Positions 17,539-28,792 of a stretch of 64,000 bases of DNA are shown here, one piece after another. The stretch is from an uncultured Pleomorphomonas sp. (GTDB lineage: Bacteria; Pseudomonadota; Alphaproteobacteria; Rhizobiales; Pleomorphomonadaceae). Every line of letters starts with the position of its first letter. Within the stretch, counting starts at the first letter, position 1. Under the pieces are notes generated by a model. That model saw only the letters and a program-made list of their open reading frames with translations. It ran no database searches and was not told the origin of the DNA. Location: positions 1 through 64,000 of the forward strand of contig CALMMQ010000045.1 of NCBI GenBank assembly GCA_937868725.1, in the 5' to 3' direction. Both the position numbers and the translations under genes were made by a program.

Positions 17539-18399
17539 TCAGAGCTTGCGGAACACCGTGTTCGACACCGTGCGCAGCGGCAGATTGAACCCGGCCACGG
17601 TCTCGGAATGGCCGATGATCAGGAAGCCCCCCGGCCGCAGACAGTCGCAGAGGCGAGCGAGCACCTGCGACTGCGTCGGCTTGTCGAAATAGATCAGCAC
17701 GTTGCGGCAGAAGATGACGTCCATCGCCTCGCCGACGGGATAGAAGCTGTCCATGAAGTTGAGGCGGGCGAAGCCAATGCGGGAGCGCAGCATCGGGGCG
17801 ATGCGGACGCTGCGGCTGCCCGGCTGGCGCGCCAGGTTGACGTACTTGCGGCGCAACGTGGCCGGCACCGGCGCCAGCATGCTTTCGGGGTAGATGCCCT
17901 TCTGCGCCGCGGCCAGCACGTCGGTGCTGAGGTCGGTGGCCAGGATGAAGTACGACAGCGGCCCGTAGCTGTCGGCGAAGTCGTCGACGACCATGGCCAT
18001 CGAGTAGGGTTCGGCTCCGACCGAGCAGGCGGCGCTCCACAAGCGCAACGACGTTCGCCCCTCATCGACGATAGCCGGCAGCGCCACCTCGCGCAGGAAA
18101 TCGAAGTGCTTGGCCTCGCGGAAGAAGTCGGTCTTGTTGGTGGTCACCACGTCGATGAGGTGGATGATCTCCGTCCCAAGTCCGTCCTGGTCGAACAGAT
18201 AGGCGCAATAGGCGTCGAGGCTCGGCAGACCGGTGGCCCGGAGGCGACGCCTGAGGCGCCCCTCCAGCATGGTCTGCTTGTTGGGCGGCATCTTGATGCC
18301 GCTGTAGTCGCTGATGAACTCCGACAGGCGCCGAAAGTTCTTCGGCGACAGCCGGTCGACGGAGGAGACGTCTTTGCGCATGGCCGAGGAGGCCGTCAT
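17539..18399 (-). CDS. cheR: Chemotaxis protein methyltransferase
   Basis: A 286-residue CheR that methylates receptor glutamates with S-adenosylmethionine. The all-alpha N-terminal domain is followed by the Rossmann-type domain, with TTNKTDFFRE, LWSAACSVGAEPYSMAM (SAM-binding), DLSTDVLAAAQKGIY, and the FCRNVLIYFD motif typical of CheR. The end GHSETVAGFN is also conserved. It lies 46 bases downstream of cheW in the same operon. The 250-base gap before cheB is G+C-rich and holds no gene. Confidence 0.96.
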   Translation of the reverse strand: MTASSAMRKDVSSVDRLSPKNFRRLSEFISDYSGIKMPPNKQTMLEGRLRRRLRATGLPSLDAYCAYLFDQDGLGTEIIHLIDVVTTNKTDFFREAKHFDFLREVALPAIVDEGRTSLRLWSAACSVGAEPYSMAMVVDDFADSYGPLSYFILATDLSTDVLAAAQKGIYPESMLAPVPATLRRKYVNLARQPGSRSVRIAPMLRSRIGFARLNFMDSFYPVGEAMDVIFCRNVLIYFDKPTQSQVLARLCDCLRPGGFLIIGHSETVAGFNLPLRTVSNTVFRKL

Positions 18400-18445
18400 G
18401 ATGATGCCCTCCCCGCCCGGCCATCCTGGAGGCGCAGCCCCGCCC

Positions 18446-18940
18446 TCATGCCACCGCCTCGTGCGGGCGAGCCCCGGCCAGAATGAGAGCGTCGCGCGCC
18501 GACAGCAGCTTCGGCAGGTCGATCAGGACCACGAAGCCGCTCTCCCGCCGCACCACGCCTTCGATGTAGTCGGAGTTCCAATGGATGCCGATGTCCGGCG
18601 CCGCTTCGATCTGCTCGCCCCGGAAGGCGGCCACCTCGAAGACGCGGTCGGCCACCAGACCGAGCGTCAGGGGACGCTCGGTGACGGTGATGTCGACCAC
18701 CAGCACCCGCGTCTGGGGCGTCGGCTGGGTGGGTGTCAGACCGAGCTTGAGACGCAGGTCGATCACCGGCACGCCCTGGCCGCGAACGTCGCGCAGCCCC
18801 ATCAGGTAGTCCGGGCCGTTGGGGATGCGGAAAGCGGTCTCGAAGTCGAGAATCTCCCGCACCACGGCCACGGGGACGGCGAACACCTCACTGCCAAGGG
18901 CGAAGGTGACGCATTGCGTCTCGGTCGTCGGTCTGGTCAT
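18446..18940 (-). CDS. cheW: Chemotaxis coupling protein
   Basis: A 164-residue CheW that links receptors to the CheA kinase. The pattern is CVTFALGSEVFAVPVAVVREIL at the start, NGPDYLMGLRDVRGQGVPVIDLR in the middle and GLVADRVFEVAAFRGEQIE later. It is one of two cheW genes in this operon, the other being 20889-21383, and the two are divergent in sequence. It starts two bases after the stop of the upstream receptor gene. Confidence 0.95.
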   Translation of the reverse strand: MTRPTTETQCVTFALGSEVFAVPVAVVREILDFETAFRIPNGPDYLMGLRDVRGQGVPVIDLRLKLGLTPTQPTPQTRVLVVDITVTERPLTLGLVADRVFEVAAFRGEQIEAAPDIGIHWNSDYIEGVVRRESGFVVLIDLPKLLSARDALILAGARPHEAVA

Positions 18941-18942
18941 GA

Positions 18943-20802
18943 TCAGGCACTTTCGCGGAAGTCGGCGTCGTCGGCGTCGGGACCGCCCATCGACAGATCG
19001 AGAGCGAAGCCGCGTACGGCGTCCTGCTGGGCGGCGACCGTCTGCCGCTTGGCCGCCGGCGCCGGCTTCTTGGCGGCCGCCGGCGCCTTGTGGGCGACAG
19101 GCTGACTGACCGGACGGCTGGCCGCCGGCTTGGCCGGACGGGCGGAGCGGCGCATGTCGCTCGCCGCCGACTTGCCGGACGCGGCGCTGTCGACCTTGAA
19201 GAAGGCGATGGACGACTGCAGTTCCTCGGCCTGGGCGGCGAGTTCTTCGGAGGTGGCCGACATCTCTTCCGAGGCGCCGGCGTTCTGCTGCGTCACCTTG
19301 TCGAGCTGCTGGATGGCCAGATTGATCTGCGAGGCGCCGATGTCCTGTTCGCGGCAGGCGGCGGAAATCTCCGACACCAGTTCGGCCGTCTTGCGGATGT
19401 CGGGAACGAGACGGTTCAGCATCTCGCCAGCCTGCTGGGCCGACTTGACGGTGTCCGACGACATCTGCGAGATCTCGGTGGCGGCGGTCTGCGAGCGTTC
19501 GGCCAGCTTGCGCACTTCCGAGGCGACGACGGCGAAGCCGCGCCCATGCTCGCCGGCCCGCGCCGCTTCAACGGCGGCGTTGAGGGCCAGGAGGTCGGTC
19601 TGGCGGGCGATCTCCTGGACGATGCCGATCTTCTCGGCAATGGTGCTCATGGCCTTGACCGCCTGGGCCACCGCGTCGCCGGACAGCTCGGCATCCTTGG
19701 CCGACTGGCGGGCGATCTTCTCGGTCTGGGCGGCGTTGTCGGCATTCTGCTTGATATTGGAGGCCATCTCTTCCATCGAGGACGAGGCTTCCTCGGCCGA
19801 CGAGGCCTGCTCGGTGGCGCCCTGAGCAATCTGCTCGGATGCCGACGACAATTGCTGCGAGCCGGCCGACACGTTGTCGGAGGCCGTCAGGGCGTCGGCG
19901 ACGACGGCGCGCAGGCGCTCGACCATGTTGAGCAGCGACTGGCCGAGGATGTCCTTGTCCGACAGCGGCTTGGGCGTCACGGTCAGGTTGCCGGCGGCAA
20001 TCTCGGAGGCCACGTCCGCCGTCTCGCGCAGATTGGCGGTCATGCGCTGCATGGCGCCGATCAGGTCCTTGATCTCGTCATTGGCCCTGTGTTCGACGTC
20101 GTGGGTCAGGTCGCCGATGGCAACGGCTTCTGCCAGTTCGACACCACGCTTGAGACCGCGGGCGATCGAGAGCGACATCCACAGGGCGATGGCCACCGAA
20201 AAGATGGCAACGAAGGCGATAAAGGCCAGCATGAAGTTCTTGGATGCTTCATACTGATCATTGGTCGCCTGATCAGTTGCCTTCATGTCGGCAATGATCT
20301 GGTCCGACATTGATGCCAACTGAGCGATAACCTTGTTGTTCAGATCACGCCCTGCATGCATGCTGATGTCGGCCGCCTTGGCATTGGACTCTGCCGTGTT
20401 TTCCTGGCCCAACGCGATCATCTGTTTCCGCACGGGCAGGACCTGATCATAGAGATCAGAGAATACGGCGGTCGCCTGCGTCACTTCCGGGTTTGTCGAC
20501 GCCTTGAGCTTGCCCATATAGCTACGAACATCTTCTTCCGACTTTGCCGCCGTATTGGCGAAGCCTGAGATCTCATTGGCATCGGTGTTCATGATAATGT
20601 TCTTTTCGGCGCGAACACTATCATTATAAGCAACACTGAGACCCCGAACGTTGTTGAGGTCCTCTGCCGGACCGGCAACCAGATCAGTGATGGCCGTATT
20701 GAGCGACGAGAGATTTGTGATTGCCATAGTTGCCATCGCGCCGACGAGGGCTATGACGAAGGCAAAGGAAAGCGCAAGCTTCAACTTGATTGTGATACGC
20801 AT
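18943..20802 (-). CDS. Methyl-accepting chemotaxis protein
   Basis: A 619-residue transducer. TM1 (about 10-30) and TM2 ([20 protein letters not shown], about 190-210) enclose a four-helix-bundle (4HB_MCP-like) periplasmic sensor with conserved-looking [12 protein letters not shown] follows, then the signalling domain with the tip [20 protein letters not shown]. The C-terminal tail is an Ala/Pro/Lys-rich linker ([20 protein letters not shown]) ending in [14 protein letters not shown], which may tether CheR or CheB. Because it lies inside the che operon it is probably the system's main receptor. The ligand is unknown. Confidence 0.94.
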   Translation of the reverse strand: MRITIKLKLALSFAFVIALVGAMATMAITNLSSLNTAITDLVAGPAEDLNNVRGLSVAYNDSVRAEKNIIMNTDANEISGFANTAAKSEEDVRSYMGKLKASTNPEVTQATAVFSDLYDQVLPVRKQMIALGQENTAESNAKAADISMHAGRDLNNKVIAQLASMSDQIIADMKATDQATNDQYEASKNFMLAFIAFVAIFSVAIALWMSLSIARGLKRGVELAEAVAIGDLTHDVEHRANDEIKDLIGAMQRMTANLRETADVASEIAAGNLTVTPKPLSDKDILGQSLLNMVERLRAVVADALTASDNVSAGSQQLSSASEQIAQGATEQASSAEEASSSMEEMASNIKQNADNAAQTEKIARQSAKDAELSGDAVAQAVKAMSTIAEKIGIVQEIARQTDLLALNAAVEAARAGEHGRGFAVVASEVRKLAERSQTAATEISQMSSDTVKSAQQAGEMLNRLVPDIRKTAELVSEISAACREQDIGASQINLAIQQLDKVTQQNAGASEEMSATSEELAAQAEELQSSIAFFKVDSAASGKSAASDMRRSARPAKPAASRPVSQPVAHKAPAAAKKPAPAAKRQTVAAQQDAVRGFALDLSMGGPDADDADFRESA

Positions 20803-20888
20803 GGACTTGACTTTCTCAAGTGAGATACTTGTCTGATGACCCTGTTTTCTTGATGCTATTTTTTGGACTCCGGCCTACCTGTCACCAG

Positions 20889-21383
20889 TCAGTCGGCGCG
20901 GCGCGTCGAGGCGAAGATCGCCCGGAGATTGGGAAGGATGATGAACTCGCCATCGCGCTTGATCAGGCGCTCAATGAACTCGGGCGGCCATTTCATGCCG
21001 ATGCGCGGCGGCGGCTCGGAGGCCCGGCGCGACAGCGTCGTCACCTCATTGACCTTGTCGGTGCGCAGGCCGACCAGCGATTCCACGCCGCCGAGCTCCA
21101 TCTCGACGACGACAATCCGGCTGTCGATGGTGGCGCTGGCCGGCTCGACGCCGAGCGCCACGCGGATGTCGGCGAGCGGGATGACCTTGCCGCGGAAGTT
21201 GATCACGGCGTTGACGAAGGGACGACTGCCCGGCACCTTGGTTTCGGGCACGAGATCGAGGATCTCGCGCACGATCGCCGCTTCGAGGGCGAAGGTTTCG
21301 CCGGCGATGTTGAAGGTCAGCACTTCGAGCTCGCCGTCCTCCGACCAGGCCAGCGCGGCATTGTTCTTGGCAAGATTGCTCAT
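20889..21383 (-). CDS. cheW: Chemotaxis coupling protein (second copy)
   Basis: A 164-residue CheW paralogue. LEVLTFNIAGETFALEAAIVREILD, FVNAVINFRGKVIPLADIR and GLRTDKVNEVTTL show the family. The ATG overlaps the cheA stop (ATGA), so it is coupled to the kinase. It differs clearly from the cheW at 18446-18940. Two coupling proteins in one operon may serve different receptors or array ring positions. Confidence 0.95.
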   Translation of the reverse strand: MSNLAKNNAALAWSEDGELEVLTFNIAGETFALEAAIVREILDLVPETKVPGSRPFVNAVINFRGKVIPLADIRVALGVEPASATIDSRIVVVEMELGGVESLVGLRTDKVNEVTTLSRRASEPPPRIGMKWPPEFIERLIKRDGEFIILPNLRAIFASTRRAD

Positions 21384-23443
21384 GCGATCGAGCGCAACTG
21401 CGCCTCCTGCTGCTGGCCGACGGCCACGAGATTGGCGACGTCAAGGATCAGGGCGACGCTGCCGTCACCGAGGATGGTGGCGCCGGTGAAGGTCGTCACG
21501 TCGTCGTGCAGCTTCGACATGGACTTGATGACGGTCTGGTGGTCGCCGATGATCTGGTCGACGACGAGGCCGACGCGTTCGTTGCCGGTGGACACCACCG
21601 CCACCTTCTGCAGCGGATCGGGGCGGGTGCCGGTGGCGAACAGCTCGCGCAGGCGGATGAACGGCACCAGCGAGCCGCGCAGGCTGAGGAAGCTGCGGCC
21701 GCGCGAGCGCAGGTCTTCCTCCAGCGACAGTTCGAGGCATTCCTCGACCGCCGGCAGCGGAATGACGTAGCAGCCGGTGCCAACGCGTACCAGCAAGCCA
21801 TCGATGATGGCCAGCGTCAGCGGGATGCGCAGGGAAACCGTCGAGCCTTCCCCGACCTTGCTGGCAACGTCGATGGTGCCGTGCAGAGAATCGATGGTCT
21901 TCTTGACCACGTCCATGCCGACGCCCCGACCGGAAAGGTTGGTGACGGCGGCGGCGGTCGAGAAGCCCGGCAGGAAGATCATCTGCAGCAGTTCGCTGTC
22001 GCTGAGCTCCTGGCCCGGCTGAACGAGACCGACGGCTTCGGCCTTGGCGCGCACGCGACCACGATCGATGCCACGGCCATCGTCGGCAACGGTGACGATG
22101 ACTTCGCCGCCGACCTGATGAGCCGACAGCGTGATGCGGCCGACCGGCGCCTTGCCGGCAGCGTGCCGCTCCTCGGCCGTCTCCAGGCCATGATCGGCGG
22201 CGTTGCGCACCAGATGCACCAGCGGATCGGCGAGACGCTCGATCACCGTCTTGTCCATTTCGGTGCTTTCGCCGTCGGTGTGCAGCTCGATCTGCTTGCC
22301 GGTATCGCGCTGGAGATCGTGGACCAGCCGGCGGTAGCGGTCGAACAGCGTGGCCACCGGCACCATGCGCAGCACCATCATGGTGATGCGCAGCTCGCTG
22401 CACAGGCGCTCCATTTCCTCGGAAACGGCGCGCAGCTGGGTATCGGCGTTGCCGGCGGCGATCTGCGACAGGCGCGACTGGGCGATCACCAGTTCGCCGA
22501 CCCGGTCCATGAGTTCGTCGAGCCGCTCGGCCGGCACGCGCACGCTTTCGCTCTTGCGACGGAAGCGGGTGTCGGAAGCCGGGGTGGCGCGGGCGGCTTC
22601 GGCGTTGTCGCCGGGGGGCGGCGACGGCTCGCTGACCGGTGCGGCGACGACGACCGGCTCAGTGGCGGCATCGGCGGCGACCGGATTGTCCTGGTCCTGT
22701 TGCGGTGGCAGCGCGGTCTCGGTGTCGCCGGTGAGGTCCTCGACCTCCAGCGTCATCTCGTCCATGACGAAGATGAAGACATCGTCGATGTCGGCGCGCG
22801 ACCGATCGGTGGTCAGTCTCACGTCCCAGGCGAGGTGCAGCTCGGTCGGCACCAGCCGGTCGAAGGGAGGGACGCGGCTTAGGTCGACCTTGACCTGGCA
22901 GTCGCCGAGCTCGCGCAGTTCATCAAGCAGCGCCAGCGGGTTGGTACCGTTGACGAGCGAGTTTTCCGGCAGAATGAAGCGCAGGTGGTAGGTGCGGCGG
23001 AGCGACGGCGCCCCCGCCGGCACCGGCGCGACCTCGGCGATGACAGGCGGCGGCGCTGCCGGAGTTTCGCCGCCGCTGACGGCGCGCTGCAGCTGGGCCA
23101 GCAGCTGCAACTCTTCCTCGGCGTGATCGTGCTGCTTGTCCTCGACCAGCGCCCGCATGTGGTCGCGCGCCGACAGGATGGCGGCGATCAGCTCTGGCGT
23201 CGCCGGGGCGAGCCCCTTGCGCACGCGGTCGAAAGCCGTTTCGCAGTGGTGGGTGAAGGCGGCCAGGGCGTCGAAGCCGAACATGGCGCCCGACCCCTTG
23301 AGGGTGTGCAGGGCGCGGAAGACGGCATCGATCAGCGAGCGGTCGTCGAGCCGGTGTTCGAGGTCGAGCAAGCCCTGTTCGATCTGCTCCAAGAGTTCCG
23401 CCGCTTCGGTCCGAAAGATCTCCGAGGGGTCAGGATTGCTCAT
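21380..23443 (-). CDS. cheA: Chemotaxis histidine kinase
   Basis: A 687-residue CheA. The N-terminal Hpt domain has the phosphorylated His46 in ALHTLKGSG. A short middle domain with Ala/Pro-rich linkers follows, then the dimerisation and ATPase domains (LVHLVRNAADHGLE, VADDGRGIDRGRV, LPGFSTA, LSGRGVGMDVVK), and a C-terminal CheW-like regulatory domain. It phosphorylates the adjacent CheY-like protein and CheB. The start overlaps the upstream regulator stop by 4 bases and the end overlaps cheW. Confidence 0.96.
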   Translation of the reverse strand: MSNPDPSEIFRTEAAELLEQIEQGLLDLEHRLDDRSLIDAVFRALHTLKGSGAMFGFDALAAFTHHCETAFDRVRKGLAPATPELIAAILSARDHMRALVEDKQHDHAEEELQLLAQLQRAVSGGETPAAPPPVIAEVAPVPAGAPSLRRTYHLRFILPENSLVNGTNPLALLDELRELGDCQVKVDLSRVPPFDRLVPTELHLAWDVRLTTDRSRADIDDVFIFVMDEMTLEVEDLTGDTETALPPQQDQDNPVAADAATEPVVVAAPVSEPSPPPGDNAEAARATPASDTRFRRKSESVRVPAERLDELMDRVGELVIAQSRLSQIAAGNADTQLRAVSEEMERLCSELRITMMVLRMVPVATLFDRYRRLVHDLQRDTGKQIELHTDGESTEMDKTVIERLADPLVHLVRNAADHGLETAEERHAAGKAPVGRITLSAHQVGGEVIVTVADDGRGIDRGRVRAKAEAVGLVQPGQELSDSELLQMIFLPGFSTAAAVTNLSGRGVGMDVVKKTIDSLHGTIDVASKVGEGSTVSLRIPLTLAIIDGLLVRVGTGCYVIPLPAVEECLELSLEEDLRSRGRSFLSLRGSLVPFIRLRELFATGTRPDPLQKVAVVSTGNERVGLVVDQIIGDHQTVIKSMSKLHDDVTTFTGATILGDGSVALILDVANLVAVGQQQEAQLRSIA

Positions 23444-23808
23444 CGCCCAAGCACCTTCTTGACTAGCTTGACCATCTGGTCGGGTTCGAAGGGCTTGGTC
23501 AGCCAGCCGGTGGCACCGGCGGCCTTGGCCCGACTCTTCATGCCAGGATCGGATTCGGTGGTGAGGAACAGGATGGGCACGCCGATCTGGTTGGGCAGCC
23601 GCCGCAACTCCTCGATCATGCGCAGACCGTCCATATTCGGCATGTTGAGGTCGGTGACGATCAGGTCGAAGCGCGTGGTCCTGGCCTTGTTGAGGCCATC
23701 AAGGCCGTCAACGGCTTCGGTCACCTTATAGCCAGCCCCTGTTAGCGCTATCCTTGTCGTCATGCGAACCGAAGCGGAGTCATCAACAGTCAGAATGCTT
23801 GCGCTCAC
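23440..23808 (-). CDS. cheY: CheY-like single-domain response regulator
   Basis: A 122-residue receiver-only protein. The acidic pocket is in LTVDDSASV, the phospho-acceptor is Asp53 (LIVTDLNMPNMDG), and the switch residues are in FLTTES and LTKPFEPDQ. It starts with GTG (GGAGAAAG upstream), which overlaps the stop of the STAS gene, and its stop overlaps cheA. It probably carries the output of CheA, either to the flagellar motor or to a non-flagellar target. Confidence 0.94.
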   Translation of the reverse strand: MSASILTVDDSASVRMTTRIALTGAGYKVTEAVDGLDGLNKARTTRFDLIVTDLNMPNMDGLRMIEELRRLPNQIGVPILFLTTESDPGMKSRAKAAGATGWLTKPFEPDQMVKLVKKVLGR

Positions 23809-24122
23809 GACACTTTCTCCGTCTGTAGCCAGAATTGGATATCGCTGTCCTTGGCATCGGTGAGCAAACCGCCACGTTCAAGCACGTCACGAAGCTTTCC
23901 TGTGGCAGGAGCTTCCATGCTGATTGTTTTTCCGTGAGCGATTGCCTGGGTGCGGGCAGCTTCGACAAGCTGAACGAAGCTTATATCCACGCTGGCTTCA
24001 GGCGGGACAGATATAACCACGGGCTCTGTGCCTGACAGTGCCTGTGACAATTTTGTGTGCACGGCAGTAATGTCGCGCACCGTCAAACTGGTATCCAGTT
24101 TTACAACCGATCTGGTCGCCAT
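23805..24122 (-). CDS. STAS-domain protein heading the chemotaxis operon
   Basis: A 105-residue STAS-type protein (SpoIIAA/anti-anti-sigma fold). The SLTVRDITAVHTKLSQALS start, the ISVPPEASVDISFVQLVEAAR core and the GGLLTDAKDSDIQFW end fit the lipid-binding-like MlaB/STAS group found in some chemosensory operons. The usual phosphorylatable serine of the DSSG motif is not obvious; the position reads VDISF. I chose ATG 24122 with AGGGAG nine bases upstream; a TTG at 24128 is possible. It is the first gene of the operon and overlaps cheY. Its exact role is unknown. Confidence 0.78.
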   Translation of the reverse strand: MATRSVVKLDTSLTVRDITAVHTKLSQALSGTEPVVISVPPEASVDISFVQLVEAARTQAIAHGKTISMEAPATGKLRDVLERGGLLTDAKDSDIQFWLQTEKVS

Positions 24123-24541
24123 CCCCAATGCTCCCTGGCTGTAGAGCTAAGGTCACACCCATTAACTAACATTTTCTTTATGACTCGCCGTGGTTGCCCC
24201 CGACCCACGCAAATAGTTGAGAAAACCGCCGATAAATTCCCCCAGCTTTGACTTAGCATTTCGTCTAATAATTCGACGATTCTACTGCTATTTCGCGGTC
24301 TTTTTTGATTCAACTTCGCCGAGTCAAGCGAATGACTCGCGATATCCAGTTTTTGGCGATACTAAACAATATGGACACCACATGGTTGCAAGGCGTTAAC
24401 ATCGGCCACTCCGGCTCTGAACCGTCGCGCAGGCGCCGATGGTGCCAAGCAGGAGCACGCGCCGAAGGTCAGTCGCCCGCCTGGTGGCAAGCCGACGCAC
24501 ATGAGCTAGCAATGATGGTAGCGGTCACGGACGGACTGGCG
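24123..24541. other. Intergenic region upstream of the chemotaxis operon
   Basis: About 420 bases, AT-richer around 24160-24400. It must contain the promoter of the STAS-che operon (minus strand). I see no convincing gene or clear operator. Confidence 0.5.
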
Positions 24542-25660
24542 TCAACGCTCGGACGGCATCTCGCCGCCGACGAAGTCGTCGGTCATGCCGGCGACTTTGC
24601 GGATCTCGGGCCACTTCTGGCAGAACACTTCGACGCAACGCGGATCGAAATGGCCGCCGCTGCCCTTGACGATCTCGGCGTAAGCCTGCTCCGGCGGCCA
24701 GGCCGGCTTGTAGGGCCGTTCCGAGCAGAGGGCGTCGAACACGTCGGCCACGGCGGCAATGCGCGCCTCGATGGGAATGGCCTCCCCCCTCAGCCCGCCG
24801 GGATAGCCCGAGCCATCCCACTTCTCGTGATGACCACCGGCAATGCCGGCGGCGATGCGCAGCAGCTCCGACGAGCCCTTGTCGAGCACGCGGATGCCGA
24901 GATTGACGTGCTCGCGGATCTCCGCCATCTCGTCCGGTGTCAGCCGCCCCGGTTTGCCGAGCACGGCGTCGCGGATGCCGATCTTGCCGACGTCGTGCAG
25001 CGGCGCGGCGAGGTAGATCATGCGACAATAACGCTCGTCGAAGCCAAGGCCGCCGGCCAGCAGACTGCAGATGGTGGCAACGCGCGAGACGTGGGCGCCG
25101 GTGCCGCCGTCCCGCATCTCGATGGCGCGGGCCAGCCGCCAGATCACCTCTTCCTCGCGCAGAGCGATTTCCGCCGTCGCCTGACGGACGGCGGCGGCCA
25201 GGTTCTGGGCGTGCTCGGCCAGTTGCACCTGCGCCTGGCGCAGGGCCAGGAGGTTGGTTACCCGCGCCTGCAGCTCGACCGGGTCGAACGGCTTGTTGAG
25301 GAAATCGTTGACCCCGGCGACGATGGCCTGCAGGCGGATGTCGCTGTCGAGTTCGGCGGTGACCATAACGATGGGGATGGTCTTGTAGGCCTCGCGCTGG
25401 CGCAGCGCCGCCGTCACCTCGATACCGGTCTTGACCGGCATCAGGTAGTCGACCACCACCAGATCGTATTGCGTATTTTCGCTTTGACGCAACGCTTGCA
25501 ACGGGTGCTCGAACAGATCGGTCTGAAGTCCAGCGATGCCGTGCAGCACATTGCCCATCCACGCCAGCACAGAGCGGCTGTCGTCGATGATGAGGGCGCG
25601 CATTTCCCTGGTACCACTTGGGGTAACCGAATCATCAGCCAAGCCGGTGGCAATGCTCAT
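24542..25660 (-). CDS. Response regulator with HD-GYP phosphodiesterase domain
   Basis: A 372-residue protein. The receiver domain begins at MRALIIDDSRS and has its Asp in LVVVDYLMPVKTG and the Lys in LNKPFDPVE. A coiled linker (RQAQVQLAEHAQNLAAAVRQ) leads to an HD-GYP domain with HDVGKIGIRDAVLGKPGRL, GHHEKWDGSGYPGGL and ARIAAVADVFDAL. HD-GYP proteins hydrolyse c-di-GMP. The proximity to chemotaxis genes and PilZ-bearing receptors suggests c-di-GMP crosstalk. ATG 25660 has AGGGA upstream; a start at the receiver methionine (25603) is less well supported. Confidence 0.92.
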   Translation of the reverse strand: MSIATGLADDSVTPSGTREMRALIIDDSRSVLAWMGNVLHGIAGLQTDLFEHPLQALRQSENTQYDLVVVDYLMPVKTGIEVTAALRQREAYKTIPIVMVTAELDSDIRLQAIVAGVNDFLNKPFDPVELQARVTNLLALRQAQVQLAEHAQNLAAAVRQATAEIALREEEVIWRLARAIEMRDGGTGAHVSRVATICSLLAGGLGFDERYCRMIYLAAPLHDVGKIGIRDAVLGKPGRLTPDEMAEIREHVNLGIRVLDKGSSELLRIAAGIAGGHHEKWDGSGYPGGLRGEAIPIEARIAAVADVFDALCSERPYKPAWPPEQAYAEIVKGSGGHFDPRCVEVFCQKWPEIRKVAGMTDDFVGGEMPSER

Positions 25661-25826
25661 CGGGGGCGCATCCCTGCATTTGCCGAAAGAAGCCATGGGC
25701 ACTACGGCACAAACCGGATGCTACTGTGGGGCCGGTTACCAAGGTCACAACAACAACACTATAGTCATCATCATAACCTATCGACGCATACACAAGCGCC
25801 AAGGGCGGCGGCGCCAGCCGCCCCGC

Positions 25827-27104
25827 TCATCTTTCCACGCCAGAGAAAATCACCGCAACGTCGCCGCCCATGTCCGGACGAGCGATGACGCCGGCCAGAC
25901 CAGCGGTGCCGGTGGCTGACGCCGGGATGTCGGTGTGGGCCCGACCGGCGGCGTAGGCGGCGGCCACCTGCCCCTCGTCGACGACGACGGTTCGGCCACC
26001 GCTTGCCCGCATGCCTTCGGCAATGGCCCACCAATCATAGGTCTCGTCATCGAGAATGCCGTGGGCCAGACTGACCGGCGGTGTTTCCCAGGCCCACATG
26101 AAGCGCGAGCGCGTCTGCGCCGCCTCGCTCAGGTCGAGATCGCCGAGGCGGTCCCAGGCGCGCGCCAGCGGCGCGCAGCCGGCCGTCTGGACGGTGACGA
26201 GACGCGGCAGGCGGGCGATCAGGCCGCAGGCGCGGGCCAGGGCCAAGCCCTGCGCCAGGCCGCTGGCCAGGGCGCCACCGCCGACTTGAACGAACAGAGC
26301 GTCGGGCACGGCGGCGCCGAAGGCTTCGGCCATCTCGAAGGCCAGCGTCCGGCCACCTTCGATGGCGAGGCCATTGTCGGGCCCCTGCACGCCAAAGGCC
26401 AGCGCACCAGCGGCCACGGCCTCGCGGAAGCGCCGGTAGCAGGGATCGCCGACCTCGCCCGGACGGCGGTCGCAAATGGTGATCGAGGCGCCGAGATCGA
26501 TGAGGCGCGCCTTGACCGAGGCGTCGGCATCGGGCGGAATGAACACGTCGAGCGGCCAGTTGGCGGCCCGCGCCACCACGGCGGCGGCCAGCGCGGCATT
26601 GCCGCACGAGGCGATGGCAAGACGCCGCGCCCTGAGCCCGTCGCCGGCTGGCAGCCGGGCCGTTTCCAGGACGCGCAGATAGAGCATGACGCCCATCAGG
26701 TGGCGGGCCTTGTGCGAACCGGCGACGTTGCCGGTCTCGTCCTTGACCCAGAGAGCCCCGGACCGACCAAGGGCCGCCGCCAGCGGCCGCCGGTCGGTCA
26801 TCGGCGTCAGGCGGAAGCCGCGGCCGTCGACGGCGACCAGCGCCCGATCGAGCTCGCCGACCAGATCGCCCCAGGTGCCATCGGCGAGGCCGGCCGCCCG
26901 GGCCAGTCGATAGGGCGACAGCCAGGCGCGGTAGCGCAGGAAGGGATCGTCCTCGCGGCCGATCTGCGGCGCACCGGCCTCGGCGGCGGCGACGAGCACG
27001 TGATCGATCTCGTCGCCCGCCCGGCCGGCGTTGGGGCAGACAAAGGCCAGATGCTGGCCGACATCGACCCGGGCGCCGCAGCCGTGACAGACGAACGTCA
27101 CCAT
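25827..27104 (-). CDS. Fold-type II PLP-dependent lyase, threonine synthase-like
   Basis: A 425-residue enzyme of the tryptophan-synthase-beta superfamily. The PLP lysine is in NVAGSHKARHLMG, the phosphate/substrate loop is SCGNAALAAAVVARA, and the glycine-rich phosphate loop is VQVGGGALASGL. The N-terminus has a Cys pattern (FVCHGCG...FVCPNAG) reminiscent of a zinc ribbon, as in some threonine synthases. It starts four bases after the next gene's stop, so the two PLP enzymes form one transcription unit. The substrate is not evident; threonine synthase, diaminopropionate lyase-like and serine/threonine dehydratase-like activities are all possible. Confidence 0.75.
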   Translation of the reverse strand: MVTFVCHGCGARVDVGQHLAFVCPNAGRAGDEIDHVLVAAAEAGAPQIGREDDPFLRYRAWLSPYRLARAAGLADGTWGDLVGELDRALVAVDGRGFRLTPMTDRRPLAAALGRSGALWVKDETGNVAGSHKARHLMGVMLYLRVLETARLPAGDGLRARRLAIASCGNAALAAAVVARAANWPLDVFIPPDADASVKARLIDLGASITICDRRPGEVGDPCYRRFREAVAAGALAFGVQGPDNGLAIEGGRTLAFEMAEAFGAAVPDALFVQVGGGALASGLAQGLALARACGLIARLPRLVTVQTAGCAPLARAWDRLGDLDLSEAAQTRSRFMWAWETPPVSLAHGILDDETYDWWAIAEGMRASGGRTVVVDEGQVAAAYAAGRAHTDIPASATGTAGLAGVIARPDMGGDVAVIFSGVER

Positions 27105-27108
27105 GGCG

Positions 27109-28614
<1,506 letters not shown>

Positions 28615-28792
28615 AGTCCATATCCTTTCAAAGCCTGATTGCCGGTGTGGCGCTCCCACGGGAGGCGCCGCGACCGCCGGGCGCCAAATTCCCAGCGCGG
28701 CCAGTCAACATTCAGTGCAATGAAATAGGCTGGATCGGCTGACGGCGCAACGGCATACGAAGTTGGCCCGAGGCGCGCGCCCAGCGCAGCGA

